25,640 bases of DNA from an uncultured Erysipelotrichaceae bacterium (GTDB lineage Bacteria; Bacillota_I; Bacilli_A; RF39; UBA660), in assembly GCA_902782915.1 (NCBI GenBank), contig CACZOV010000112.1:1-25640 (forward strand), given 5' to 3'. The notes under the pieces were generated by a model, which searched no databases, was not told the origin of the DNA, and worked only from the letters and a program-made list of their open reading frames with translations. Shown here one piece after another: positions 15,243 through 22,748 of the stretch. Position 1 is the stretch's first letter, and each line of letters opens with the position of its first letter. The position numbers and the translations under genes are program-made.

Positions 15243-16674
15243 AGTTTTCTCTTTCTAATTCAAATTTTGCACTATATTTTAATACTTTTCCAAAATAATC
15301 TTTACCATTTCCTTGGAATATATTTCTTCTACTATTTGTATAACCAATAAGAATATAACTTTGAGTATTATTAATTAATTCTTCTGTTGTAGGAATACTT
15401 CTGACGATATCATTTAATGTTTCATTTTTTGATCCTCCATATACCTTAGAATTAATAATATGTCCTTGATAATCAAATTCTACAATCATTCCTTCAGCCA
15501 TTTTTTCTTTATACCCTAGTCCTGAAAGCTCTATATCACTTGACTTAGTATATCCTATAGCTATAATACTATTATCATTTAATAACAAAGAATTAAATCT
15601 ATCAGCAAGTGATCCTCCTATACTAAAAATATCTATTAATTCTCCATCTAATGAATAAATAAATATACAAGCATCATACTCAAATAATTTATTTCCTTCA
15701 TCATCACTTGACTCACTTTTATTATACGATCCAGCTATATATATTTTATCATCTTTAACTTTAATAGCTGTCATTCCTATTTCATCTGTATTAGAATAAT
15801 TCTTAACCCAAACTCTTTCTCCATCTAAAGAAAATTTTACTATAAGTCCATAGTTAACAGCATCTTTTCCACAACAAATATAACCATCTTCAACTTCTAC
15901 AACATCATTAAATATACCTGATTTATTGCCACCAAAATTATTTGTCCATATAATATTTCCATCAAAGTCATATTTAACAATTATTCCACCACCCATATCA
16001 TGATTTCCTATTTCCATATTTTCATATATACTTTGACCAACTACTATAAGTCCATCGTCTACTGCAATTATTTTTTTAAACTCTGTATCTCCAAGTATTT
16101 GATAATTTCTAAACCATTCTATTTTTCCATCTAAGTCATATTTTACAAGAATAGCATCTCTGGTTTTTAAACTAACTTGAGATTCATCATAAATATAGCT
16201 TCCAACTGCATATATATAATCATTTGCAACAATTGCATCATAGAATGTAGAATCATATTCTCCACCATTAAATGTACTTTCAAATACAATATTTAATTCT
16301 TTATCATATTTAACCAATTTAGCTTGTTCTGCATATGCTTGTTTTAATTCTAAATCTTCAGTATTTAAATCTTCATATTGATAAATAAAAGAATCATTAT
16401 AACGACTATATTTAAAATTACTAGATCCACTTGCTAGATAATAAGAATCATCGACATTATGAATACTATTTAAAGTATCTACAAAAGTTAGTTTACTATC
16501 TCTATTCAGATACATCACATACATAATAAATAATTCAATAGCAATTACCAAAATACAAATAATCGTAATAACTTTAACTCTTTTTTTAAACAAAAGAGGA
16601 TCTTTTGTTTTACTTTTTTTCTTTGCTTTTATTTTTTTCTCATTGTTTTTATTTTTATCTTTTATTATTTTCAT
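15241..16674 (-). CDS. Membrane-anchored beta-propeller-like protein
   Basis: A Lys-rich cytosolic N-terminus, one transmembrane helix (about residues 33-55) and a large extracytoplasmic domain built from at least six repeats of about 45-60 residues. Each repeat runs '(I/L)VKYDxDGxIxW...GG...(D)xVxVxDGYIxxG', for example 'AILVKYDLDGKIEW', 'GIIVKYDFDGNIIW', 'GLIVKFSLDGERVW' and 'CIFIYSLDGELIDI'. This spacing is that of a beta-propeller. I recognise no named family or catalytic residues. It may bind envelope proteins or polysaccharide. The frame is open to 16719, but that start would fall in the promoter. AAAGGTGG sits just before the ATG at 16674, which I take as the start (477 aa). Confidence 0.75.
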   Translation of the reverse strand: MKIIKDKNKNNEKKIKAKKKSKTKDPLLFKKRVKVITIICILVIAIELFIMYVMYLNRDSKLTFVDTLNSIHNVDDSYYLASGSSNFKYSRYNDSFIYQYEDLNTEDLELKQAYAEQAKLVKYDKELNIVFESTFNGGEYDSTFYDAIVANDYIYAVGSYIYDESQVSLKTRDAILVKYDLDGKIEWFRNYQILGDTEFKKIIAVDDGLIVVGQSIYENMEIGNHDMGGGIIVKYDFDGNIIWTNNFGGNKSGIFNDVVEVEDGYICCGKDAVNYGLIVKFSLDGERVWVKNYSNTDEIGMTAIKVKDDKIYIAGSYNKSESSDDEGNKLFEYDACIFIYSLDGELIDIFSIGGSLADRFNSLLLNDNSIIAIGYTKSSDIELSGLGYKEKMAEGMIVEFDYQGHIINSKVYGGSKNETLNDIVRSIPTTEELINNTQSYILIGYTNSRRNIFQGNGKDYFGKVLKYSAKFELEREN

Positions 16675-16690
16675 TTTTACCACCTTTTTA

Positions 16691-16719
16691 ATAATAACAC
16701 TTTTCTTATTAAAGTACAA
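16691..16719 (-). promoter_or_regulatory. Promoter of the beta-propeller gene
   Basis: The minus strand carries TTGTAC (16714-16719), a 17-bp spacer and TATTAT (16691-16696) with an extended TGT element. It starts at the stop codon of the broken peptidase gene. Confidence 0.6.
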
Positions 16720-17590
16720 TTACTTAAATACATATATTTGATAACCATCATATTTCTTATCGCACTTTTCGCCAGTTGTCATAAATCTAGAAGTCCCCCA
16801 TTCATGCAATAGTTCAACTAATGCATCATCACTATCAATAAGCAATAGATCTGTTTCTTTTAAATTAGAAACACTTGTAATATTTTTTTTTAAATCCTAT
16901 TACTGTGACATAACATTTCTTGCACCATTAACTTGTAAAATAACTGGTCTATTACTAGTTAATTCGCCATATATAATGTTTAATATATTAGTTTTATTAG
17001 TATCATCATAAGATTTAAAATCAGAGTAATAAGATTTATTTATATCAGATGCACTTTTATAATTTTCTCCTGTATATAAAGCGTAGGCATGTTCTTCAGC
17101 AAAACATAAACATTGATCTCCATAACGAAAACTACTTGACTGAGTTGGGCATATTTTTTTTTTAAATATAGTCAACATAACTTGACACACTTATTTTTGA
17201 ATTTATAACCAAGTATTCCGTACCATTGTAATTGTAAGAAACCATATTCCCTGATGATACTAAAGTAACACTTGAGTTTAGAGTTGGATAATTACATACA
17301 CCATTTTTAAAATTTCCACCTTTTATTTGGCAATTATATTCTTCATCGCTTGATAACGTCTTAGTTCTAAGTGTTGCTAGTCTATATTCTAAATCTTCTA
17401 GGATAAGTCCATTGGCAACTCCATATAAATCCGATACTGCACGTTCTGCTTTTAAAAAATTGCTTTCTGTTTTAGTTGTTTCTGCCAAAGTTAGCAAATC
17501 TTCAACTGCTTTAACTTTATCTTCTACTCCTTCATAATATCTAATTGTTTCAATATTTGAATTTTGATTACATTCCTTATAAGTATTCAT
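16720..17590 (-). pseudogene. Broken C39-like cysteine peptidase gene (two frameshifts)
   Basis: Three frames join into one protein. 17590-17162 encodes an N-terminal region ending 'SSYVDYI' and then a stop. 17190-16900 encodes 'CPTQSSSFRYGDQCLCFAEEHAYALYTG ... NRPVILQVNGARN', with a Gln-Cys pair like the oxyanion Gln and catalytic Cys of C39-type peptidases. A third frame, ending at 16720, encodes 'YVTVIGFKKN ... LLLIDSDDALVELL ... YQIYVFK'. The first shift is at a run of ten A (17154-17163). The second is near 16908-16920, where the expected catalytic His before YVTVIGF is missing. The first frame is also open upstream of 17590 back to the tyrS stop, with a hydrophobic stretch (IIFFVPFVVELFVSII) but no ATG, so the true start may be lost too. 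The family call is moderate. That the gene is disrupted is clear from the sequence as given. Confidence 0.68.
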
Positions 17591-17680
17591 TATTTCTTGA
17601 TTTATAATAGAAACAAATAATTCAACTACAAAAGGTACAAAAAAGATTATTTCCTTACCTTTAATAATAAACTTTAATTT

Positions 17681-18907
17681 TTATTGATGACGAATTACAA
17701 AATATTTCTTTTTTCCTTTTCTAATAATTGTAAATTGGCTATACAAAGCATTTTCTTTTGAAATAATATATTCTAAATCATTTACTTTTTCACCATTAAC
17801 GCTTATAGAATTATTATTTATAAACTCTCTTGCTTCTCTTTTACTAGAACAAATAGAACTATTAACTAATAAATCAACTAAATTAATAGGTTCTAATAGA
17901 TCGTAACTATCCATATTACGAGATGCATCCAAAAGCTCATCCAAGCTTAATTCCTTAATATTACCATTAAATAAAGATTCACTTATATGAACTGCTTTTT
18001 CATATTCATCTTTTCCATGTAAGAATGTAATTATTTCTTCAGCTAACTTTTTATGAGCTTCTCTTAAATGAGGTGCTTCATTATTCTTTTTCTCATATTC
18101 TTCTATTTCTTCTTTACTTAAAAATGTATAAATTTTTAAATAATCAATTACCATAGAATCTTCTACATTAACAAAAAACTGATATAATTCATAAGATGAG
18201 GTTTTATTTTTATCAAGCCACAAAGCATTTCCTTCACTTTTTCCAAATTTAACACCACGACTATCCGTAACAAGTGGCATAGTAAATGCATAAACCGTAT
18301 CTCCAGTTGCTTTTTTTATTAAATCAACTCCTGCAGTAATATTTCCCCATTGATCACTTCCTGCAACTTGCAAATCAACTCCACGCGTCTTGTGTAAATG
18401 CATAAAATCAATTGCTTGCAAGATCATATACGAAAATTCTGTAAAAGATATTCCACTTTCAAGTCTTCTTCTTACTGTATCTTTATCAAGCATATAATTA
18501 ACTGTAAAATATTTTCCATAATCTCTTAAAAAATCTACTACATTAATATCTTTATACCAATCTAAATTATTAACAACTTCAAATCCAAAAATACTTTCTA
18601 CTTGTTGTTTTAAACTTTGATAATTTTTTTCAATTTCTTCACGGGATTTTTTTTCTCGTTCAGAAGTTGCTTTAGGATCACCTATAAGTCCAGTTCCTCC
18701 TCCAACAAGTAAAATAGGATGATGTCCAGCATCTTTCAATCTTTTTGTAATCAAAAAGCTTGATAAATGCCCTATATGCATAGAGTCAGCAGTTGGATCT
18801 GTTCCAATATAAAAGTTCATGCCTCCCTTATTTAATTTTTCCTTAAGCTCTTCACTTGTAATATCTTTTATAAGACCTCTCCACTTTAATTCTTCAAATA
18901 ATGTCAT
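17681..18907 (-). CDS. tyrS: Tyrosyl-tRNA synthetase
   Basis: TyrS attaches tyrosine to tRNA-Tyr. The class I signature HIGH is at residues 44-47 (in TADSMHIGHL) and the KMSKS counterpart is KFGKS (220-224). 'SDQWGNITAG' (184-193) is typical of bacterial TyrRS, and an S4 RNA-binding domain occupies about the last 65 residues ('SSICSSKREAREFINNNSISVNG'). At 408 aa the length is normal. It is the third gene after deoC and the dUTPase-like gene, separated from the latter by 9 bp. There is no room for a separate promoter, so it depends on the Tyr T-box upstream of deoC. AGGAGG precedes the ATG. Confidence 0.96.
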   Translation of the reverse strand: MTLFEELKWRGLIKDITSEELKEKLNKGGMNFYIGTDPTADSMHIGHLSSFLITKRLKDAGHHPILLVGGGTGLIGDPKATSEREKKSREEIEKNYQSLKQQVESIFGFEVVNNLDWYKDINVVDFLRDYGKYFTVNYMLDKDTVRRRLESGISFTEFSYMILQAIDFMHLHKTRGVDLQVAGSDQWGNITAGVDLIKKATGDTVYAFTMPLVTDSRGVKFGKSEGNALWLDKNKTSSYELYQFFVNVEDSMVIDYLKIYTFLSKEEIEEYEKKNNEAPHLREAHKKLAEEIITFLHGKDEYEKAVHISESLFNGNIKELSLDELLDASRNMDSYDLLEPINLVDLLVNSSICSSKREAREFINNNSISVNGEKVNDLEYIISKENALYSQFTIIRKGKKKYFVIRHQ

Positions 18908-18916
18908 TTTTTCCTC

Positions 18917-19423
18917 CTAATAATTACTATTTAATCTTTTATCGATTATTTTTTGTTTTTTACTAATAGCATCTAATACTTCTTGCTCTTTAAAGCCCAA
19001 TAATTCTCCTAAAAATAAAGTATAGTCAAATATTTCTCTAATTAAATCTTCATTAAAATTATCCATTAATAAACTAACTTTTTGATATATGATATTTATA
19101 ATTCTTAATACATTAACAATTTTTAACATCTCATCATTAAAAAGACTTAATCTACTATCTGCTATTTTCATATTTTTTATTCTATAGAAAGTTAAAATCA
19201 TTGTTATTACATCAGCATATTCTTCTAACATCTTTGTTTTATCAGGATTTTTTACACTCCAATATTTAAAAGCCTTAGTTTCATTAACAAATTCTCCAAG
19301 TTCAACAAGAAGTTCTATACAATTTTTTTCAAATAAGTTTGAATCACTTTGATATTTTTCTATAAATATTTGATCAAGTCTTATATTTTCTTCATATATT
19401 TTATTCCATTCTACTAGATTCAT
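18917..19423 (-). CDS. Dimeric dUTPase-like (all-alpha NTP pyrophosphatase) protein
   Basis: An all-helical protein with the metal-binding motifs of the dimeric dUTPase/MazG superfamily: ELGE (Glu41 and Glu44) and EEYAD (Glu68 and Asp71), joined by 'FVNETKAFKYWSVKNPDK', which is characteristic of the dUTPase_2 family. Family members hydrolyse dUTP to dUMP and pyrophosphate, keeping uracil out of DNA. The segment after the second motif (VITMILTFY) differs from the usual DGLHFLLS, so substrate preference is uncertain. The start overlaps deoC by 23 bp, with GGAGC as ribosome binding site, showing translational coupling. A nucleotide-pool role fits next to deoC. Confidence 0.75.
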   Translation of the reverse strand: MNLVEWNKIYEENIRLDQIFIEKYQSDSNLFEKNCIELLVELGEFVNETKAFKYWSVKNPDKTKMLEEYADVITMILTFYRIKNMKIADSRLSLFNDEMLKIVNVLRIINIIYQKVSLLMDNFNEDLIREIFDYTLFLGELLGFKEQEVLDAISKKQKIIDKRLNSNY

Positions 19424-20066
19424 TATCTTGCTCCATTATTTCTTTAGCATGACTAGTACCAATTCTTGATACTCCCGCTTTAAGAAATTTTTCTACATCT
19501 TTAGAAGTTTTAATTCCACCACTGGCTTTAATTTCTAATATATTATTTTTATGTTTATTAATTATATCTATTACTTTAACCGTTGCTCCTTCTTTATCAA
19601 ATCCAGTGCTGGTTTTTATAAAATGAACAAATGTATCATTACAAATTTCAGTCATTTTAATAATTTCTTCATCAGTTAACAAACACGTTTCAATTATAAC
19701 TTTTAAAGTATGACCACCTATACTATCGCGAACAAGTTCTATTTCATCTTTAACATACTCATAATCCTTATTTTTTAAAGCATTAATATTAATAACCATA
19801 TCTATTTCTTTAGCACCATTTGAAATTGCATTTATTGCCTCAAATTGTTTTGTCTCTTTTGTTGAATATCCATTAGGAAAACCTACAACGGTACATACAA
19901 GAGTTGTTGATCCTTTTAAATATTCGCTAGCAGCCTTAACATAATATGGTGGTACTACAACACTTGGAAAATGATAATCCATAGCATCATCACATAAGCT
20001 AATTATCTCATCAGCTGTTGCTATTTTTGATAAATTTGTACTATCTAAATAATCTGATATATTCAT
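19401..20066 (-). CDS. deoC: Deoxyribose-phosphate aldolase
   Basis: DeoC splits 2-deoxyribose 5-phosphate into glyceraldehyde 3-phosphate and acetaldehyde in deoxynucleoside breakdown. Numbering from the chosen start, the Schiff-base lysine is Lys151 in HFIKTSTGF, the second active-site lysine is Lys180 in EIKASGGIKT, and the proton-relay Asp is Asp89 in KEIDMVIN. The open frame begins at 20078, but GGAGG lies within those first codons at proper distance from the ATG at 20066. I therefore start there (221 aa, normal for DeoC). It is the first gene behind a tyrosine-specific T-box leader, an odd partner for a catabolic aldolase. Confidence 0.93.
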   Translation of the reverse strand: MNISDYLDSTNLSKIATADEIISLCDDAMDYHFPSVVVPPYYVKAASEYLKGSTTLVCTVVGFPNGYSTKETKQFEAINAISNGAKEIDMVININALKNKDYEYVKDEIELVRDSIGGHTLKVIIETCLLTDEEIIKMTEICNDTFVHFIKTSTGFDKEGATVKVIDIINKHKNNILEIKASGGIKTSKDVEKFLKAGVSRIGTSHAKEIMEQDNESSRME

Positions 20067-20083
20067 ATAATCCTCCATTATAT

Positions 20084-20282
20084 AAAAAAAGCACTACAAT
20101 CGTAAGGGCGAATAGATCGCGGTACCACCTTACTTCTGTAATGATTACACTTATTTTTCTTAACGCGAAATATCGTTTTAACTCCATTTATGTAACTTCC
20201 ATATTAATATTATTCGTTTACACCATCCACGAACTCTCTGCCAATTAATTAATATTTATAATTAAACTTCATCGTCAAATAC
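20084..20282 (-). promoter_or_regulatory. T-box riboswitch, Tyr-specific, controlling deoC-dUTPase-tyrS
   Basis: The leader contains the T-box AAGGTGGTACCGCG (20118-20131), one base from the common form, and a stem I with AGAGAGTTCGTGGATGGTGTAAACGAA-type elements (about 20208-20235). In the specifier position before ATAAATGGAG is TAC (20192-20194), a tyrosine codon, agreeing with tyrS as the third gene. The competing terminator pairs CATTACAGAAGTAAGG (20128-20143) with CCTTACGATTGTAGTG (20092-20107) and runs into CTTTTTTT (20084-20091). Antitermination by uncharged tRNA-Tyr should turn on the whole operon. Confidence 0.92.
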
Positions 20283-20288
20283 AATTAT

Positions 20289-20316
20289 ATTTTAACATAC
20301 TTTTATTAATTTTCAA
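20289..20316 (-). promoter_or_regulatory. Promoter of the Tyr T-box operon
   Basis: The minus strand carries TTGAAA (20311-20316), a 16-bp spacer and TAAAAT (20289-20294) with an extended TGT element. Transcription would start near 20282. It sits back-to-back with the plus-strand promoter of the VanY-type gene. Confidence 0.55.
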
Positions 20317-20323
20317 GCATTTT

Positions 20324-20352
20324 TTGACTTTTAATTGCTGATTTGATATAAT
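20324..20352 (+). promoter_or_regulatory. Strong promoter of the VanY-type carboxypeptidase gene
   Basis: TTGACT (20324-20329), a 17-bp spacer and a perfect TATAAT (20347-20352) with an extended TGA element. The start point near 20359 leaves a short leader with AGGAGGG before the ATG at 20376. Confidence 0.82.
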
Positions 20353-20375
20353 ATGTGACATTTAGGAGGGATTAT

Positions 20376-21350
20376 ATGTTTACTTGTAATGATCTTAATC
20401 TATTAACATTTACCTATTATTTAAAATATACATTAGCTTTTAATATGACTATAATTCCTTTTTTATATTTATTTATTAATTATATTTTAATAGTTAGAAA
20501 AAAACAAAAAGAGTTAAAAATAGACAAAGTATTTTTAAAAAAAAGACTTAAACCAACATTTTATATAATAGTATTAATATCACTTTCTATGATACTTCAC
20601 AACATGTTAAATAATCAGAATAATATATGTTATATGCATGCAACTACGAACGTCTATAAAGAATATAAAAGAAATTATGAATTATTAAAAGATAAAGATC
20701 TTGATCCTGAACTTAAAACTATGTATTTAGAAAATATTTTAACTAAAAAAAATAATATTGATATAAATAATTTAGTTAACCAAAGTGAAAAAGAAAAAAT
20801 TATTGTTTCATCTTTAGATAATAAAAGTAATTATTTACGCGAAAATGATTCTAATCTTCAAAATAGTGTTTATGTTTTAGATGGAGTATTTTATTATCCA
20901 AAATACGTATATAAAAATAAAACTTCTTATTCAGGTATGAATTGTCCCAATGATCCACTTAAAGCAGGCTATAATAATCCTTACGGCTACAATAACTATT
21001 TTTATACAAGATTAACTAATTTTATAGAAGAAGCAAATAAAAATGGATATAAAATTACCATGAGTACTCAAGGTTGCAGAAGTTATGAAACTCAAAAACA
21101 TTATTATAATACAATGACTTATGGAAGAGCAGCTAAACCAGGCCTTTCTTTACATGGATTTGGAATAGCTAGCGATTTAGAATTTTATCAAAGTGATGGA
21201 TCTGTTTGTTTAGAAAGAAATGACTATAATTGTCCTAGTATGGGATGGGCTCACCAAAATGCAGACAAATTTGGATTAACTTTTCCACTTCTTTTTGCAA
21301 GCTATAAAGAAGATTGGCATATAGAACCTATTTCTAAGCAAACATATTAA
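20376..21350 (+). CDS. VanY-type D-alanyl-D-alanine carboxypeptidase (M15 family)
   Basis: A membrane-bound zinc peptidase expected to trim the terminal D-Ala from peptidoglycan stem peptides. Two hydrophobic segments lie near the N-terminus (about residues 20-40 and 61-76), followed by a spacer and a C-terminal M15B domain. Visible motifs are 'GCRSYETQKHYY', the ligand motif SLHGFGIASD (His260, Asp267) and EDWHIEP (His315, with Glu312 as probable catalytic base). The frame opens at a GTG (20355), but that codon precedes the expected transcript start. AGGAGG points to the ATG at 20376 (324 aa). No van resistance genes are near, so housekeeping wall remodelling is likelier than glycopeptide resistance. 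Confidence 0.88.
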   Translation: MFTCNDLNLLTFTYYLKYTLAFNMTIIPFLYLFINYILIVRKKQKELKIDKVFLKKRLKPTFYIIVLISLSMILHNMLNNQNNICYMHATTNVYKEYKRNYELLKDKDLDPELKTMYLENILTKKNNIDINNLVNQSEKEKIIVSSLDNKSNYLRENDSNLQNSVYVLDGVFYYPKYVYKNKTSYSGMNCPNDPLKAGYNNPYGYNNYFYTRLTNFIEEANKNGYKITMSTQGCRSYETQKHYYNTMTYGRAAKPGLSLHGFGIASDLEFYQSDGSVCLERNDYNCPSMGWAHQNADKFGLTFPLLFASYKEDWHIEPISKQTY

Positions 21351-21380
21351 AATAACACCAAAACTGGTGTTATTTTTTTT
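21351..21380. terminator. Bidirectional terminator between the VanY-type and FemAB-type genes
   Basis: AATAACACCA (21351-21360) and TGGTGTTATT (21365-21374) form a 10-bp stem with an AAAC loop, followed by T6 on the plus strand. The minus strand gives the same hairpin and a shorter T run. Confidence 0.85.
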
Positions 21381-22617
21381 CTATTTTTTCCTTAAATTTA
21401 TTATAAACTCTCTCATTAATAACAAGATCAAATTCTCCAATATATTCCATAACTGTTGCATTAAATTTTAATTTTATATTATTAAGAGTACTATATTTAC
21501 CTAAATCTTCTTTGGTGAAATCTCCAACAACAGCATTTAAGTTTATATATAAAAATCCTTCATTTTTATATTTTTTTATTAATTCCCAAATAAGTACATA
21601 TCTTGGATTAAATTTTAAATATTCCTCAGTATAACTATCAATTATTAATTCAACACCCTTATTATGCTTAATTGTAAAAGCACTTCCAATTGTTAAAAAT
21701 TCAGGATATTTTTTAGATAACTCTGTTGCATAGACAAGTTCATTTTTATAATTATTTAATCTTTCATCAGAGGACATTTTTTGATTGATAATATTTTGTT
21801 TTTCTATTCCACTTATACTTGCGTCTTGAACTTTACTAGCAAGTTTTTCATTTTCAAGAGACTCTTTATCATATAAACTTTTCATATTAGTAAGATACTT
21901 ATCTGTATTAATATTTATAAAGAAAATATCCATTTTATCTCTAAAATTATTATACAAACCTTGATAATATTTCTTCTTTCTTTTACTATTTTTTAAAATT
22001 ATAAATTTATATAATTCATCTATATTCCCATTTGAATCTTGAACAATTTCAACTCCACATTCTGTGCTATCATCTATAATTTTCTTAGCTTCTTGAGAAG
22101 TTTTAATATATAAAGTTTTTAAATCACTTTGTAAATTAACAAATGCAACAAGTCTTGGTTTATAATTTTCAAAATATTTATTAAAACCTTGATGTTTATA
22201 TTTATTATCTTTTAATGTATTTAAAATATCATTTACTGTATTACTAAAATAAATAATATTTCCATTTTTATCTCTTTCACTACAAATAACAGGAGGATCT
22301 ATTTTAATAAATGCATAATGTTGTTTTTTTAATAAATCTACAAGACCACGAGTTACATTTTTAACTAAATTTTTATTGGTATAATCTATTAAAAAACCGC
22401 GAGGTGCATATGCATATTTATAATACAAATATATTGTCTTATAAAGAAATAAAGTTGCCCCAACCAATTTTTCATTTTCAACAAATCCAATATAGAATGT
22501 ATTAAGTCCTTCATATCTTGATGTTTCAGCATAAAAAGATGTCTGGTAATAAGTACTATATTTATGATTATATGCAAAATTATCAAATTCTTCTTTGGTA
22601 AGTGCTACTATTTTCAT
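21370..22617 (-). CDS. FemAB/MurM-type peptidoglycan peptidyltransferase
   Basis: Members of this family add amino acids from aminoacyl-tRNA to the peptidoglycan precursor to build the interpeptide bridge. The sequence has the double GNAT-like layout: an N-terminal half with 'TYYQTSFYAETSRYEG', 'YAPRGFLIDY' (about residues 69-78) and 'HYAFIKIDPP', then a Lys/Glu-rich helical insertion (about 240-310) predicted to form the coiled-coil arm seen in FemA. The C-terminal half contains 'ATELSKKYPEFLTIGSAFTIKHNKGVELIIDSY', 'YVLIWELIKKYKNEGFLYINLNAVVGDF' and a final 'FDLVINERVYNKFKEKI'. At 415 aa it matches FemA and MurM length. The added residue cannot be read from sequence. It faces the VanY-type gene across a shared terminator. 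Confidence 0.9.
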   Translation of the reverse strand: MKIVALTKEEFDNFAYNHKYSTYYQTSFYAETSRYEGLNTFYIGFVENEKLVGATLFLYKTIYLYYKYAYAPRGFLIDYTNKNLVKNVTRGLVDLLKKQHYAFIKIDPPVICSERDKNGNIIYFSNTVNDILNTLKDNKYKHQGFNKYFENYKPRLVAFVNLQSDLKTLYIKTSQEAKKIIDDSTECGVEIVQDSNGNIDELYKFIILKNSKRKKKYYQGLYNNFRDKMDIFFININTDKYLTNMKSLYDKESLENEKLASKVQDASISGIEKQNIINQKMSSDERLNNYKNELVYATELSKKYPEFLTIGSAFTIKHNKGVELIIDSYTEEYLKFNPRYVLIWELIKKYKNEGFLYINLNAVVGDFTKEDLGKYSTLNNIKLKFNATVMEYIGEFDLVINERVYNKFKEKIEKK

Positions 22618-22639
22618 CTATTCCAACTCCTTCTAGATC

Positions 22640-22668
22640 ATTATACCGATTTTTTAACAATTTAGCAA
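22640..22668 (-). promoter_or_regulatory. Promoter of the FemAB-type gene
   Basis: The minus strand carries TTGCTA (22663-22668), a 17-bp spacer and a perfect TATAAT (22640-22645), followed by AGAAGGAG and the ATG at 22617. Confidence 0.75.
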
Positions 22669-22714
22669 CATTTTTTATTAATTTAAAATGGATCTATAAT
22701 TTTTTTTCTTTTTA

Positions 22715-22723
22715 TGTTATAAT
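22715..22723 (+). promoter_or_regulatory. Extended -10 promoter of the Clp-like ATPase gene
   Basis: TGT immediately followed by TATAAT (22718-22723). No good -35 box is visible in the AT-rich stretch before it. An AAAGGTGG ribosome binding site and GTG start follow within 26 bp. Confidence 0.5.
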
Positions 22724-22748
22724 GTTACTTATAAAGGTGGTGGAATAG

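Noticed and set aside
17154..17163. Programmed frameshifting at the A10 run
   Set aside because: A second frameshift with loss of the expected catalytic His and no clear start codon make decay the simpler explanation.
20018..20248. Plus-strand 76-codon open frame
   Set aside because: It overlaps deoC and the complementary strand of the Tyr T-box leader, which explains the sequence fully.
20376..21350. Glycopeptide resistance locus
   Set aside because: A VanY-type peptidase alone, without vanHAX or vanRS genes nearby, is typical of ordinary wall metabolism.
22389..22586. Minus-strand 65-codon open frame
   Set aside because: It is in another frame of the FemAB-type gene and has no start signals of its own.
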